From: Porodaedalea pini
Lineage: Eukaryota; Basidiomycota; Agaricomycetes; Hymenochaetales; Hymenochaetaceae
NCBI GenBank assembly: GCA_002794775.1
Contig: NBAY01000088.1
Location: forward strand, 1-64,000
DNA length: 64,000 nucleotides
Reading direction: 5' to 3'
The notes beneath the pieces are model-generated. The model was given only the letters and a program-made list of their open reading frames with translations. It was not told where the DNA came from and did no database searches. Positions 45,953 through 57,537 of the stretch are shown here, one piece after another. Position numbers and translations under genes: made by a program. Each line of letters opens with the position of its first letter. The stretch's first letter is position 1.

Positions 45953-47117
45953 TTGCCTACTGTAGGTCTTCTGCAGGGCTTGTATCCTCATCCCGCTGTA
46001 CAGCCGCTCCTTCACCGGCTTACCTGTCCGCCGGAGATCTTGCTCGGCCAAATCATTTCCATCCGATACAAATTCAAGGACACGCCGCGTTGGTATGTGA
46101 TTGCAATTCCGATTATCGTGGAGTCCGAAGAGCTTGAGCATCTATGCACGCAGTTATCTCAATATGTCGACAGGTACTATTTCGTATAACGTCTTTGTTT
46201 CAATTCGTCTGATGATTTGGAAATTTAGCGAGGACGAACGGACTTGCCAGCGCGCTCTACGTGCCTTCCGGTACTTACTCTCAACTGACCTATATTGCCG
46301 AAGGGCGTCATTGCGGGCACTGTCTGCTACTCGGTTTGCTCAAACAAGCGATTTTCGGCTTTTGGTGGAAGAGTCAGAGAAGAAATGCATCCCGGCTGTC
46401 GATGAAATTTCTTTTTTTACATATATACTACTCGCTCGCCACTGCAGCAGCAACGGTGATTTACTACATATTTTCAACAGAGTGAGTCCCTTCATCTCTT
46501 TGCAAGGAAGGTAGTTAACTGGAGGTGGGCTTCTCCTAGTATGAGGTTCGCTGCGATGGACTCGAAGGAACAAAGCAAATCCTGAAGTTTTCAAAGCAGG
46601 ACGTGCTCGAGCTTCACATACGACGCAGAACATCGTTCTCCACTGCTGAACACTTCCCACTTCTTGCTGGGATCACTGCTATGGGCGAGAAAGCGTATAT
46701 CGCGCGGCCAGTAAGCAGGAGTAGTCAAAACGGCAATTACATCGCAATTACCGAAGGCACGAAACCTGAAGATTTGCGTATGTGGGAGTACGCTCCATGG
46801 CCCACGAAGAGGAAGGTTGTCCCCCTTTACCTTGTCGTATACGTCCTGCGATATCCGCCAGATACCTATTTGCGATGCGAACGGTTTGCGGACGACGAGG
46901 CCGGTCTCGGTGCAACAGGCCCATGCTCTTGGAAGCTTAAGCCTGTGGATCCTGTCCAGCCATGCAGTTGTGATTCATGTCAAGCTCCGAGGGATATGGC
47001 TATATTGAAGAGGAAGAAATGTCTGGCTCAATAGACCTATGCGGAGACGGAGAGTCGACTGTTGAGGAGTGGGAATCTGCCAATGAATGGGAGAGTGTGG
47101 ACATTACATTTGAATAA
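45953..47117 (+). pseudogene. Unknown family, copy B (C-terminal half)
   Basis: Related to copies A and C; 5' half missing, beginning 190 bp after transposon copy 2. Blocks in order: LLQGLYPHPAVQPLLHRLTC, LEHLCTQLSQYVDR, an intron, RALRAFRYLLSTDLYCRRAS, a second intron, GTKQILKFSKQDVLELHI, EHFPLLAGITAMGEKAYIA, AITEGTKPEDLRMWEY, VPLYLVVYVLRYPPDTYLRC and an acidic tail ending about 47117 (EEWESANEWESVDI). The main frame is open across most exons and CpG sites are kept. It is better preserved than A or C in this half, with a shift near the tail. No domain recognised. Confidence 0.6.
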
Positions 47118-48000
47118 TTCTACTTTTGTAGTGTGCCTCCGATAACGTGCCCTAAGCGCTCGACAGAGAATGAATAAAAGTGTATTGCTTGCTATCAGTG
47201 TACACTCGTATAACACAGAATACTTGTCTAAACATAAATGCACTATATGAGTAGCCCGAGAAGAAAGAAGCCATAGCGCCAGTGACCAACAACTCAGAGC
47301 GATCCCCAGCATGAGCCCGAATGAGACGAGAATGATAGCAGTCATGGCAAATGCGATCACCCAAACGACCATCCCAGCAGGCGGAAACTTCCCGTCGATC
47401 AGCGCTTTCTGCATGCTAAAGTAACGATACACGGCTAACATCGTAGGAGATTCGGTAAATGGATAAATCTCGATGAAGAACAAAGAGAGTTGACTGATAA
47501 CCATGATGGCTATACCAAGAACTTTAATCACAAGGCCGAGATATTTTCCGAAGCGCTGCAGCCGGGAGGGCACGCTTCTGTGCGTCAACGATATGAACTG
47601 TATGAGTGCTAATTGAAAATGCTCTATAGGTGTGTCAGAGAACAATGAGAGACAGTACGCACCGACGCCTGTAGCAGCGCACCCAAGCGAGGTGTGGACA
47701 TATGCGAGGAAGGTGCGCTCGGCAGCGAGATGATCGCGTGCGACGCTGCCGCTATTCTCGAGCACAAGACGTGGAGAGAAGGAGGACAGGCGCTGCAGCC
47801 ATGCAAAGCGGTTCGCTCACCATTGCCCTGGTCTACTCGACGGAGACGATATATCGAACGAGGGCGCTTGTCTTTGCTGTTCGCCGGACTCGTCGTGCCT
47901 CTGAGAACAAGAGACCTGCTCCGATGCCTCCTCCAGTACGGCATCGGATTCCGAGCATCCTTCTTCACGTTGTTGCTCGTGCATATTGTCACAGATCTGA
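47037..48000 (-). CDS. DUF202-family membrane protein
   Basis: Small integral membrane protein of the DUF202/YidH type; role unknown, related to membrane parts of the fungal VTC complex. The family signature LENSGSVARDHLAAERTFLAY is clear. An intron at 47662-47609 (GTGCGT..TTAG) removed in phase gives TSLGCAATGVALIQFISL, the expected first membrane segment. Two more follow: LGLVIKVLGIAIMVISQLSLFF and VVWVIAFAMTAIILVSFGLMLG, with the usual YRYFSMQKALIDGKFPPAG between. The 5' end is uncertain. An acidic, Gln-rich frame (MHEQQREEGCSE.., about 48000-47833) is the likely N-terminus, but it does not join the signature exon in phase by any GT..AG pair I can find, so a frameshift is possible. The C-terminus may end earlier than 47037 if another intron exists. 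Confidence 0.65.
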
Positions 48001-49045
48001 GGGCCCGAGACAGCGTGCGATGGAGTCTGCTATCGCACATTGGTTTCCTTATCCAGGCGATCCGATGACCATCGTAAGAAACACTCCGTATTCAAGCCTG
48101 GGACGGTCATTTTGAAGGATTCAAACACGTCGATGTTGCCAGAGATGGACAGAGCTGTAGAGAAGGAAGACCGCAGTGAAGGAAGTGTTTGAACGAGGTG
48201 AAGGCGAGCAACAGATGACATTGCTGATCTAAGCAAATGGCGACATCAACCCTAACCTTTTAATCTCTAAATGCCGGATATGGCAATTTTCTTTTCTTTG
48301 GAAAAACGTAAGTTATAATTAACTGCGTCCTCAACCGCGCGGGTAAAGCCGTGAAAACTTATACTAAGTTATAGTATAGAGAGGCTGAACGCAACTTCTG
48401 CTCTGCATCGCGACCTCCAGACGAAGATTGGGCTGTCGTTCGCTTTGCCTAAGAACTTGAACTTTGAAGACGAGAATGGCCAAGAGATGATGGTTCACTT
48501 ACGTCAGATCTAGAGATCTTGTTCAGAAAAGGTTGTGTTAGCAGTGCTGTTCCACGTTTCCTTCCGCGTTAACTTGGAACAACTCCGGCCTTGCAGGTGT
48601 ACAACTCATTCATCCCGAGGTAGAAAATGTACAAGTCGGTGTCAAACTTCAAGTTGTTTCTGCTGTCCTTAGGAACTTCCCTCAGGTTATCAAGTTGATA
48701 ACAAACTTGTTTTTGCTAGCTTAGTCCTTGTATACATTGCGGGATGGCAAAATAAGTGTATACGGGACAACTTCAACGACATGTCTCGGACGTCCGCTCT
48801 CAGGAACTTTACATCTCTGCCTACCTACTCAATTACATCATAATCCTTGGTAATGCACACATAGAACTGCATCTGGCAACGCTGATTATACACCGCGAAT
48901 TCAGAATTTGAGACAGATTGAAATCGATCTGTCTGGTCACGAGCGGAAGTTTCAATTCTTATGCGCAACATCGTACTTCCGAAATGTCTCGTGTCGGGTG
49001 TTAAAAGACGCATTCCAGATGCCGATACGTTCGTTCATGCACGTC
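48001..49045. other. Intergenic, no supported gene
   Basis: Divergent promoter region between the DUF202 gene and the IQ-motif gene. AT-rich without recognisable coding sequence. Confidence 0.5.
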
Positions 49046-49053
49046 TATATAAG
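49046..49053 (+). promoter_or_regulatory. TATA box of the IQ-motif gene
   Basis: TATATAAG lies 73 bp before ATG 49126. It falls inside the longer open frame that starts at 48961, which argues that the upstream frame is not translated and that 49126 is the start. Confidence 0.6.
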
Positions 49054-49125
49054 CAATACGCTCCTATTCTCAAACCCCTAAACGAGACTACACCCATCCG
49101 AGTTCTTACGCGCTTTACCTCCATC

Positions 49126-50277
49126 ATGATCTGCACTCAACTCCAGCCTTCTAACTCCGGCGCGAGCACTAGTCACCAACCTGTCAAGCAACGTGAACAG
49201 TATCTCCATTCTAGGGAGCTTACGCTCGATTTCGGATGTTATGCAGAGCTCGATATATCCAATTACTTGGGGTATGACGAGCGCGGACGCCAGTATAACT
49301 TTCGCGAGACAGCGTGGCAGCGTCAGGAGCGCCTCAACTTTGTCCGACGCCAGAAACGTACCCACCGTCTCTGCAAGATAGACCTTCAGGGCATGCCTCC
49401 TTCTGGATGCATCACTGTAAGTCCAGTACAATTCAATTCATTAGCTGTATTCCCATTCATCTTGCTCGAATTCCAGAAAGACGTCGTGCCACACCGCTTC
49501 CTTCTGCGACCCATAGAACGCACGCAAGCAGCCACCAAAATCCAGCGAGCTTATCGTGCTCACCGCGCTATTGGAGCACTAAAACTCCTCGAGCGGCGCA
49601 TCGTCGCGGCCTCCGACCCGTCGCACGATGCACGCGCCACACACACATATCTTCGCGCTCGAGCCGCCGAGCTTGGTGCTCTAGGCGCGTTCCTCGATGC
49701 CGCACCGCACACGACTGACGATCCGAGAGTCCTCCGCACAGCTCGACGCGTCACTGAGACGCTGCGCCGGGCGCTCGAGCAATCCGAATGTGCAGAGCAG
49801 GAGCGGGAAGAGAAGGGTGTTCGGGTACATACTCGTGTGGCGGGTATTAGCGCTACTATGGCTCAGGAGTACGTGCTCGAGTGCGTTTCGCTCGAGGATG
49901 AACAAGGCGATCTCGATTGTTGTAACGCACGAAACGATTTCAAGACAGGATATCCGAAGGCGCTTAAGGTTGTCAATATTACGACCTCGGACAACTCAGA
50001 CGAACGGTACTGCACGTACGACTCGTCAGATTCAGAATCCTCTGATTATGCCGAGGAGGACTTCGATCTCAGCTCAGGCGCAAGCGCAGATGAAGATGTC
50101 TCGGAAGCGCACCGTGCCGCGCTCATCGCCCTCTGCTCGGGATCTGCGCAGCATCGGCAATGGATCGCTCGTATTCTAGCTGCGACACCCCCGCATCGCA
50201 TTCAGCGCCATTCTACTGTGTCTAAGGTGCCTGCGCTGCTCACGATTTCGGAGGATCCGGAACGCAATTTTTCATGA
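49126..50277 (+). CDS. IQ-motif protein, possibly BAG-domain type
   Basis: Calmodulin-binding-type protein, function unknown. Exon 1 (49126-49416) encodes MICTQLQPS.. and an aromatic N-region (YLGYDERGRQYNFRETAWQRQ). A 60-bp intron with GTAAGT donor and TTCCAG acceptor (49417-49476) keeps the frame and has no stop. Exon 2 starts KDVVPHRFLL and soon carries a clear IQ motif, ATKIQRAYRAHRAIGALK. A helical Arg/Glu/Ala-rich stretch follows (TARRVTETLRRALEQSE), which could be a BAG-like bundle, then an acidic Ser/Asp/Glu stretch (SSDSESSDYAEEDFD). About 363 residues when spliced. Confidence 0.65.
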   Translation: MICTQLQPSNSGASTSHQPVKQREQYLHSRELTLDFGCYAELDISNYLGYDERGRQYNFRETAWQRQERLNFVRRQKRTHRLCKIDLQGMPPSGCITVSPVQFNSLAVFPFILLEFQKDVVPHRFLLRPIERTQAATKIQRAYRAHRAIGALKLLERRIVAASDPSHDARATHTYLRARAAELGALGAFLDAAPHTTDDPRVLRTARRVTETLRRALEQSECAEQEREEKGVRVHTRVAGISATMAQEYVLECVSLEDEQGDLDCCNARNDFKTGYPKALKVVNITTSDNSDERYCTYDSSDSESSDYAEEDFDLSSGASADEDVSEAHRAALIALCSGSAQHRQWIARILAATPPHRIQRHSTVSKVPALLTISEDPERNFS

Positions 50278-51156
50278 TACCATATTTCTTCTGTGCTTTG
50301 AATTTGATTGTGGGAAATCAAATTTATTTTCATCTGTTGACTATTTGAACGTCTCCCAATATTAATAGAGTCGTGGCAACGTGCTCGCTCATTCGTTGTA
50401 TCCTACCGCGTCAAAAAGACAATCAGAATACATGATTGGTTCTTCTGCTAGACCTTCAAGTTCACAATATTACGCTATGTTTGGGCCTATCACTGTCGCG
50501 CTTATCCTCACGTGCGTGTACGGCAGCTTTGCTCCATCAATAGAACGAAGCATCGACAAAAAGATGGTTAGACGGGTGACTCATCAATCAAAATGGAACG
50601 TTCTCCTCGAGGCTGGTTTCAATTTATTCTTATGACGTTATCTCACTGTCCACGAGCTTCAAGCATAAAAAATAAGAGCTATTTCCTCCAGCAGGGCAAG
50701 TATTACACAGATTCAAAGGGGGACATGCGTGCACGGTGTGTGAGCTTGGATAACTTGCAGTCAAACAGGCGGGACGCGAGCCAATCTAGGTCTCTACAGG
50801 GACCCACGCCTCTCCGCTGACACCTGCATCTTAGGCCAGCCCATTCCCAGCCCACCGCCACAAGTACCGCACACCACGGAACCAGCCCAAGCCAAGGCCA
50901 CAGACCAACGAGAGGAGAAAGGCACAGTAGACAGTAATGTACGAACAAGAGAAGCGGAAATATCAGAAGACAAGAGAAGGCTAGGAGACGATGGTGGGAA
51001 CGGGTGAGACGATGAAAGGATGAAAGACGGTATATGAAGTAAAAGATACGTCGATGCCGGTCGTGACAAAGTGATAGTCATTACGGGAGTACGAAGGGTG
51101 GGTTTGGGATACGTGAATGTGGGAGAGAAGAAATAGGAGAAGCAGAGTACGTTGTC
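50278..51156. other. Intergenic, no supported gene
   Basis: Between the convergent ends of the IQ-motif gene and Cdc42. Only short chance frames. Confidence 0.5.
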
Positions 51157-51970
<814 letters not shown>

Positions 51971-53058
51971 TTCAACTCAAACTTGACCTAGGGTGTATGG
52001 AGGTTCGGGAGATATGATCTGATACAGCATCGACAGGTTAGCTTTTTCAAGCCAATATGACACGAGAACGGGGAGAAAACGGGGGATCATGGCGTGGATG
52101 TGAAAGAGTCCGAGCAACACATAAAATGCCCATCATGACAACGAGGCCGCCGTCTGTCGTCGCTCCCAAGCGTTCTTCGATAAACGAGCTTCGATGCTGC
52201 TACCACGACGACACCTTCAACATCCAACGAAGTCGAAAGCCAAGCATCCGTCTGGACCCAACCTAACGCCTTCGCAAGGAGCCCGGACCAGCTGTGACAG
52301 TCAAGTGACTGAATCGAACGCTGCTTTGCTAGGAGACTGACGGCCGACGCCGCGGATGACGAGCAAAGAAGCAAAGAGGAGGAAATGCTCACCGAGGACA
52401 CAGTGGCAGCAAGAGTGCCGAACGTTGGTGAGCGTGCTAAGAACGACGAGCAGCTGCAGCGCCTCGAGGTCGGGTAAGAACTGTTGTTGGCTGTTGCCAC
52501 TTCACTTTGGGTGACGCAACTGTCACGCTTATCAGGACTGCGAAATTGTGACTTTCTCGTCACGCCTTTGTCTTGACCCTGTCATCTACGAAATCAGTTT
52601 ACGGATATTCAGAATTTGGCAGAAGATTAGCTTCCAAGATGGTCAGACACTTGTACTCAGGCTACCCGCTGGCATCAACTTTGCTCTGCTGGAGCTACGA
52701 TTGCTAGTAACATGGAGCATTAAAACTATCGTGTCAGCATGCAGGTCTTGCACCACTAGTAGTTGCAAAGTACGCATACCATGCAATTGCGCCTCGAGCC
52801 CGGCAGCATCCGCACCTATGTCTGTCCCATTGTGGTTTGCTTTCATTTCTGGGGTAACTTATCTGTTTTCTTCAATGCTACTCTACATCTCTTACTCTTT
52901 CCATCTCTTTCCTTCCCTCACCCACCCAAGTCGCTCCTTTAGTAAGTCTTCCTCCAATCAACATTCTGTGTCTTTTCGAACTGACGAATGTCTGAATGTA
53001 GCACACTTAGCTGAACCTTCAGCACTTTCACGCTCGTTCAGATCCAGCCCACTATTGT
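51971..53058. other. Intergenic, no supported gene
   Basis: Shared upstream region of cdc42 (minus) and the F-box gene (plus). The 52548-53087 open frame overlaps the F-box start in another phase and shows no domain. Confidence 0.5.
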
Positions 53059-54579
53059 ATGCGAAGTCTGCAAACTTGGTGCAGTGAACAACAAGCAGAA
53101 CACTTCGACCTTTCTGAGCTTTCCCTCAACGAGGATGCGGAGGCGTCTCCCTCGAAGTCTAATAGAGGCTCCGTCGTATCTTCGCCCATATCATCCGAGA
53201 GTATTTTTGGCGACCGACTGAACGCCTTGCCCCCCGAGATTCTCTCCGAGATCTTCCACTGGTGTACCCCTACCGTGGATGACCAGGAATCCTGCGAACC
53301 GCGCTCTGCGCTCATGGTCAGTCAAGTCTGCAGGCATTGGCGGGCGATCGCCGTGTCGTCTCCTCACCTCTGGACGTACACGAAAGTCCGCGTACTGCAG
53401 GAGGTACTCCAGCCTGCATTGGAGCTTATGGCGTTGTACCTCGAGCGCTCTAAGTCATGTTCGGTCTTCATTGATGTGGACTTCGTCGATGTGTGGTCGT
53501 ATTACCGGCCTGTGCTTGACCTTTTTGAGCAAATAGTGAGCAAGGCGCGGGAGTACAGGCCTGCGTTCGCCCTCGCAGACTCGTTCCTCGCTACTCATTT
53601 GGAGGCGTCTAGTACTGAAGATCGTCCTACTCGTGAGGAATGGTACTTCTGGTCTGCTCGTCCTGCACTGCCCTCCCCGACTCCTAACGATAACAATGCG
53701 TCGTATATGCACCTCGCCAACACGCCCGCCTCGCCGCAGTCTACCGAGTCGTTAGTAACGCTTCGTGCCTTACGCGTTGCAGTCGGCTCCTTTGTACTCG
53801 AGCCCTACCTTCCCTGGTCCTCGTCGCTTACCTTCCTCATCCTTAGAGACATACACGATTATACCAACCTTACCGTCACAGAAGCCGCACGCATCCTCAG
53901 CGCTTTCCCCCTGCTTGTGCACTGCAGCATACATATTGACTTCGAAGCGGCCGAGCCACACGTACTCGAGGCCGATACCATCGTGCTCACGTATCTACAG
54001 AGCTTCAGCATCTCATGGGCCGACTGGATCAACATAGGCCCCTTGCTAGATGCGCTCTCCGCGCCATCGTTACGCGAGCTCGAGTTTGCGGGCCGTCTGC
54101 CCGACACGGATACCGGAGGCAATTGGGAGCATCTTATGGACTTCCTGCGCCGCAATAACCCACCGCTCTCGCACCTCATCCTCGACCAGATTGATTGCTT
54201 TCATATCTCGCTCCTCTCTGCTCTAGCTCTGACACCAGCACTCGAGGGACTGTGGCTTGAAGACTGCCTTTTGGACGACACGATCATCCGTGGACTGGTC
54301 CCCTCACTCGGCCCTCAGGGCCTGAAGTCGCTCATCCTGCTGGAATGCTATGCGTTTGATATCGAAGTGCTTGCTCAGGTATTGAAGGATGTCAGACAGT
54401 CGGGAAGTGAGAGAGTGAAGGTGTATGTTGATGGGTGCGGCGACATGAGCCCCGCACACATGGAGATGATTCGGGAGATGGAGCTGGACAACCTTGAGAT
54501 AGGGCCGTCAAGTATGCCTATTGATCTAGATGCAACTGGCTCCACAGAGAATGGTATGGAGGGCATCGAGGAGGCGTGA
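53059..54579 (+). CDS. F-box protein
   Basis: Intronless 506-residue protein. An F-box lies at residues ~54-100: LNALPPEILSEIFHWCTP then SALMVSQVCRHWRAIAVSSP and HLWTYTKV, the pattern that binds Skp1 in SCF ubiquitin ligases. The rest has irregular leucine-rich segments (LLVHCSIHIDFEA, LRELEFAGRLP, ALEGLWLEDCLLDD, LKSLILLECYAFDIEVLAQV), as in the many Agaricomycete F-box/LRR-like proteins, ending in an acidic tail. Target unknown; this family is greatly expanded in mushroom-forming fungi. Confidence 0.88.
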   Translation: MRSLQTWCSEQQAEHFDLSELSLNEDAEASPSKSNRGSVVSSPISSESIFGDRLNALPPEILSEIFHWCTPTVDDQESCEPRSALMVSQVCRHWRAIAVSSPHLWTYTKVRVLQEVLQPALELMALYLERSKSCSVFIDVDFVDVWSYYRPVLDLFEQIVSKAREYRPAFALADSFLATHLEASSTEDRPTREEWYFWSARPALPSPTPNDNNASYMHLANTPASPQSTESLVTLRALRVAVGSFVLEPYLPWSSSLTFLILRDIHDYTNLTVTEAARILSAFPLLVHCSIHIDFEAAEPHVLEADTIVLTYLQSFSISWADWINIGPLLDALSAPSLRELEFAGRLPDTDTGGNWEHLMDFLRRNNPPLSHLILDQIDCFHISLLSALALTPALEGLWLEDCLLDDTIIRGLVPSLGPQGLKSLILLECYAFDIEVLAQVLKDVRQSGSERVKVYVDGCGDMSPAHMEMIREMELDNLEIGPSSMPIDLDATGSTENGMEGIEEA

Positions 54580-54958
54580 GTCTTTCAAGGGGTTTTGTGA
54601 CTCGTGCATGTACACTGTACAGTGTCCCTTTCTAGCATCACGTGGACCGCGGTATATTAGATCAATTCACAGCGCTTTCAGAAAGAAAGAAAGTGCTGAA
54701 ATGAGAATGCATGTCTAATAAGAAGTCTCCTTAGTTATACGCAACGATCTGTCAGCGCTGAAGCGGCTGTTCGGTCATAAAAGGTTCCCACAATCGATAG
54801 TGAGCACTAACTTCCAGTCGCTTGCCCTGCAGACCTACTTTCACGGCGAGGCCCCACATGGTGTGCTGTACCCTTTGTCCTATAAAGAGATAGCTGCATA
54901 ATTTCATTCGTATTTTCTACTTCGCCCTCCACGACTTGCCCTTGAAAGACGTGGTCAT
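54580..54958. other. Intergenic
   Basis: 3' flank of the F-box gene up to the palindromic MITE. Nothing else recognised. Confidence 0.5.
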
Positions 54959-54960
54959 AC

Positions 54961-55150
54961 TGCCCTTTTCAGAAGTATTGTCACACGTGATTTCACTGAT
55001 TTTCATGCCACAAGAGCCTCAAAACACAAACATTTTCATATCTCAACCAAAAGCCAACTTTTGGTTGAGATATGAAAATGTTTGTGTTTTGAGGCTCTTG
55101 TGGCATGAAAATCAGTGAAATCACGTGTGACAATACTTCTGAAAAGGGCA
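54961..55150. mobile_element. Perfect palindromic MITE with TA duplication
   Basis: Perfect inverted repeat: arms 54959-55053 and 55058-55152 are exact complements around the 4-nt loop CCAA. The outermost pair forms TA-CTGCCCTTTTCAG and CTGAAAAGGGCAG-TA, so the element is 54961-55150 bounded by TA, as in Tc1/mariner-type MITEs. It sits 6 bp before the first exon of the family copy at 55158. Confidence 0.85.
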
Positions 55151-55157
55151 GTAAACT

Positions 55158-57537
55158 ATGGAATTCAGGACACCGATGCATGCTGATGAGATAGATGCAG
55201 AGTCTGAATACTATGTGGAGAGATGCTCGCTCATTTCATTGGTAAGCACAAATGCAACTGCAGACAACCTTCCTGGTCCTGGTCATATACTTGGTCTTTT
55301 CTACTCCTTTGCTGGCAGACACTTGGAAAATCAACTTGGGTGGTTAGCAGAGAAACTGGGAAAGGGGCCACACATGACTGTGACTAGGATTCAATGTCAC
55401 CAGCTGAAGGTGGCCAGCCATCCCTTCATGAGTGCAAAGATTGCAACTAGGAATTCAAATTTGGAGAAAGATTGTAAGAAATTGCTCAAATATGCTAGGT
55501 ATGGGCTAGCTCTTTTCCAGTGGCATAATTTTAAATAAGGTATCTCAGGTCACATGAAATGGAGATGAACATACAGGCTCTGAACTGAATCATTGATCTC
55601 TCTGTGGAAGACCACTTGTTCACAACACTCTATGTGGCCTGGGCACATTAGATATCATAGAGTCCCTGAAACAATAGGACTCAGCATGAGCAGTATATTC
55701 CCCATCACTCTTATGCAGCTCTCGTAAAGGCCTACTTTCAATATCCAACTCAGAGATCAATGAGCTCACATATGAGATCCAAAACCAGCTGGAGTCACCT
55801 TCAGGAAAATCATTTGATCATGTTACCTGAGTCACTAGTCTCAAGTATTACCTGAGGTACAAGGGTGAAACCATGTCACTAGCTTTCATATTTTTCTCAA
55901 ATATTTCTATATGTAGGGTTCCAGACAGTGCCTTCCTTGTCATGAGGCATGTTCAATGCTTATCTGAAAGGCTCATGATGCACTGCTGGGAGTGTGCACA
56001 CGAGATATCAGACTTTTTGGAGTACTTTGTTTATCATTCCCTGGGCCAGTTTGAGTGGCACGTATTCGACCTGCTTGCCATGCAATACATATCATATCTT
56101 ATGAACTACAAGTTTCCAACCTGGCATTTCCACCAGTCCATATTTGCCTCTATGATGAAATTGCTTTGCCAGTGAGTGTCGGCCTGAACACTGCCCTTCA
56201 TTGATGTCTTGATGATCACTTCATTCTAAACACTTATCCAGATTCCCAGATAGAATGCCCCACACAAGCTCCATTGTATTGTCTTGCCTTGCTACATTCC
56301 TTTCTGTCAAAGATGGTGCCAACTACATGCACATTTATTTCACATTTGGCTTTCTGGAGAACATCTTCTCTGCAAATTTTGATGATGCAGATGCCATTTC
56401 TCAACTCAGTCTTGCTCAACTGTGCTGCCAATATCCCCACCCCACTCTGGTACCTCTTCTTTTCAGGCTCAGCTGTCCACTGGAGATACTACTCTACAAA
56501 GCAATTGCAAATCAACATGGTCTTCTCGACCCATGGATTTCCAACATACAGGACATGGCAACAGTCATAGAGCCCAAGGAGTTAGAGAGCACATGCAGAA
56601 AGCTGAATGGTTATACTGAAAGGTATTGCTCTATCTTCTTCTGCCATTGTTAGATTTTGACTTGGGAATCATCAGTGAAGACAGTTTTATTCACAACCAT
56701 GCCTTATATGCCCTCAAATATCTACTCACCATTGATATATATTGCTGGGGAGGGGTTTTGAATTCAATACCAGTGTCAAGACTTTCTACCTTATTATTTC
56801 TTAAAGATATCAGAATTTGCAGACCTGAGATACACTCTGTATCACCATATATTGGAATCACTCGTCTTTGCAATGACAGTGGTAAACTACTACATGTATG
56901 TATCTGATGCTGGCACAATGCAGAAGTCATGACTTACAGCAGACACTTACATTTTCTTTCTGCAGATTTGCTCAGAGAGCAGCATCTACTGCTGCAATGC
57001 ACTAGGAGGAAGGAAGCAGGAACTAAACTTTGCATCAGAAGACATACTAGAGCTTCACATATTATACAATTCAGAACTTCACGTAAAAGGATACCATCCA
57101 CTTTTTGCTGGGTTGAGCAAGGATGGAGAGAAATCATACATCAGATTTCCAATCAGCAAGAGAGGCTATCAAGAAGATTACATTGCAATTACTGAAGGCA
57201 CAAAACCCAAAGATCTTTGCATGCAAGACCAATGCTTTTCCTTTGGGAAGAAAACAGCAGTCCCCTTGTACTTTGCCATATACATACTACACTATGCACC
57301 AGATGCATATTTACTATGTGAATGCTTTGCCAAGAATGATTCTCACAGAAAATTTGGCCTCAACGTGACAGGCCCATATTTGTGGAAGCCTCTGGATGCA
57401 GACTCATTGCTGGTTTTGAAGAAAGTGCATTGATATCTGTGGACTGGGACTCAGATGAGAGCAATGGTCATTTATTGGAGCTATCTAGATCTGATGATGA
57501 AGATGAAGCTCTATCTGATGATGCGCTGTGCAAATAG
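55158..57537 (+). pseudogene. Unknown family, copy C
   Basis: Near full-length relative of copies A and B. Recognisable blocks: VERCSLISLVSTNATADNLP (A has LETCSLASSISTNATADDLP), LAEKLGKGPHMTVTRI, HQSIFASMMKLLC, LCCQYPHPTLVPLLFRLSCP, HALYALKYLLTIDIYCWGG, AITEGTKPKDLCMQDQ, AVPLYFAIYILHYAPDAYLL and an acidic tail ending about 57537. Exon 2 (about 55555-55700) has several stops, and other shifts occur. Compared with A, nearly every CpG is changed to TpG or CpA (for example GCTACCGCGGACGAT against GCAACTGCAGACAAC), the mark of methylation-linked decay. Confidence 0.62.

Noticed and set aside
48961..49125. Longer N-terminus for the IQ-motif protein
   Set aside because: The frame is open, but a TATATAAG box lies inside it 73 bp before ATG 49126, which makes the downstream start more likely.
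52548..53087. 179-residue frame before the F-box gene
   Set aside because: No domain, Ser/Phe-rich as expected of pyrimidine-rich promoter DNA, and it overlaps the F-box start in another phase.
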